DNA from: Leptolyngbyaceae cyanobacterium M65_K2018_010
Lineage (GTDB): Bacteria > Cyanobacteriota > Cyanobacteriia > Phormidesmidales > Phormidesmidaceae
Assembly: GCA_015295885.1 (NCBI GenBank)
Contig: DVEE01000039.1
Span: 1-12,737, forward strand
Length of the DNA: 12,737 nt
Reading direction: 5' to 3'
Shown in pieces: positions 12,703 to 12,737 of this stretch. A program made the translations under genes and the position numbers. The notes beneath the pieces are model-generated. The model had not been told where the DNA came from. It did no database searches and saw only the letters and a program-made list of their open reading frames with translations. Numbering within the stretch: position 1 is the first letter of the stretch; every line of letters starts with the position of its first letter.

Positions 12703-12737
12703 CGCTTTTTAATAAGGGGATTGCGTGATTCAGGATA

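Overview
The window looks like chromosomal DNA of a GC-rich cyanobacterium, probably a filamentous Leptolyngbya- or Nodosilinea-like lineage. The signs are ten copies of the cyanobacterial HIP1 octamer GCGATCGC, a Tic20-family protein, a selD gene fused to an NDH-2-like flavoprotein domain, a long pentapeptide-repeat protein, and a secreted protein with a PTPA-CTERM sorting tail. The genus is inferred only. I had no database access, so every family call comes from recognising motifs.

Layout. 1-221 is a GC-rich leader full of inverted repeats, with no gene I can name. 222-416 (+) is a small cyanobacterial protein, convergent with a pentapeptide-repeat gene at 468-1400 (-). An AT-rich intergenic stretch (1401-1837) separates that gene from a plus-strand run: a multi-pass membrane protein (1838-2512), the oxidoreductase-SelD fusion (2552-4837), a 34-codon remnant of the tRNA 2-selenouridine synthase gene mnmH/selU (4850-4954), and a Tic20-family gene (5052-5540). 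The Tic20 gene ends tail-to-tail, with a 4-nt stop overlap, against a fumarylacetoacetate-hydrolase-family gene (5537-6337, -). rpsF (6491-6868, +) has its own extended -10 promoter and a structured leader. A strong hairpin separates it from a convergent 541-aa PheRS beta subunit of archaeal/eukaryotic type (6949-8574, -).

8575-9577 is a kilobase without a convincing gene. It has lower GC than its surroundings and carries short dispersed repeats and nested hairpins. The PTPA-CTERM protein follows (9578-10231, +), with a rho-independent terminator about 215 nt downstream. The right end is a minus-strand pair: a receiver/pirin chimera (12268-12702), then an SbmA/BacA-ABCD-type half transporter (10531-12246), 21 nt apart.

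Functional links. SelD makes selenophosphate, and its usual customer in organisms without selenocysteine is MnmH. Here only the rhodanese N-terminus of MnmH survives behind selD, so the pathway is locally broken unless another copy exists. The two other notable points are the orphan archaeal-type PheT with no pheS in the window, and the small chimera joining the first third of a response-regulator receiver to the last third of a pirin. I see no CRISPR array, no complete insertion sequence and no tRNA or rRNA gene.
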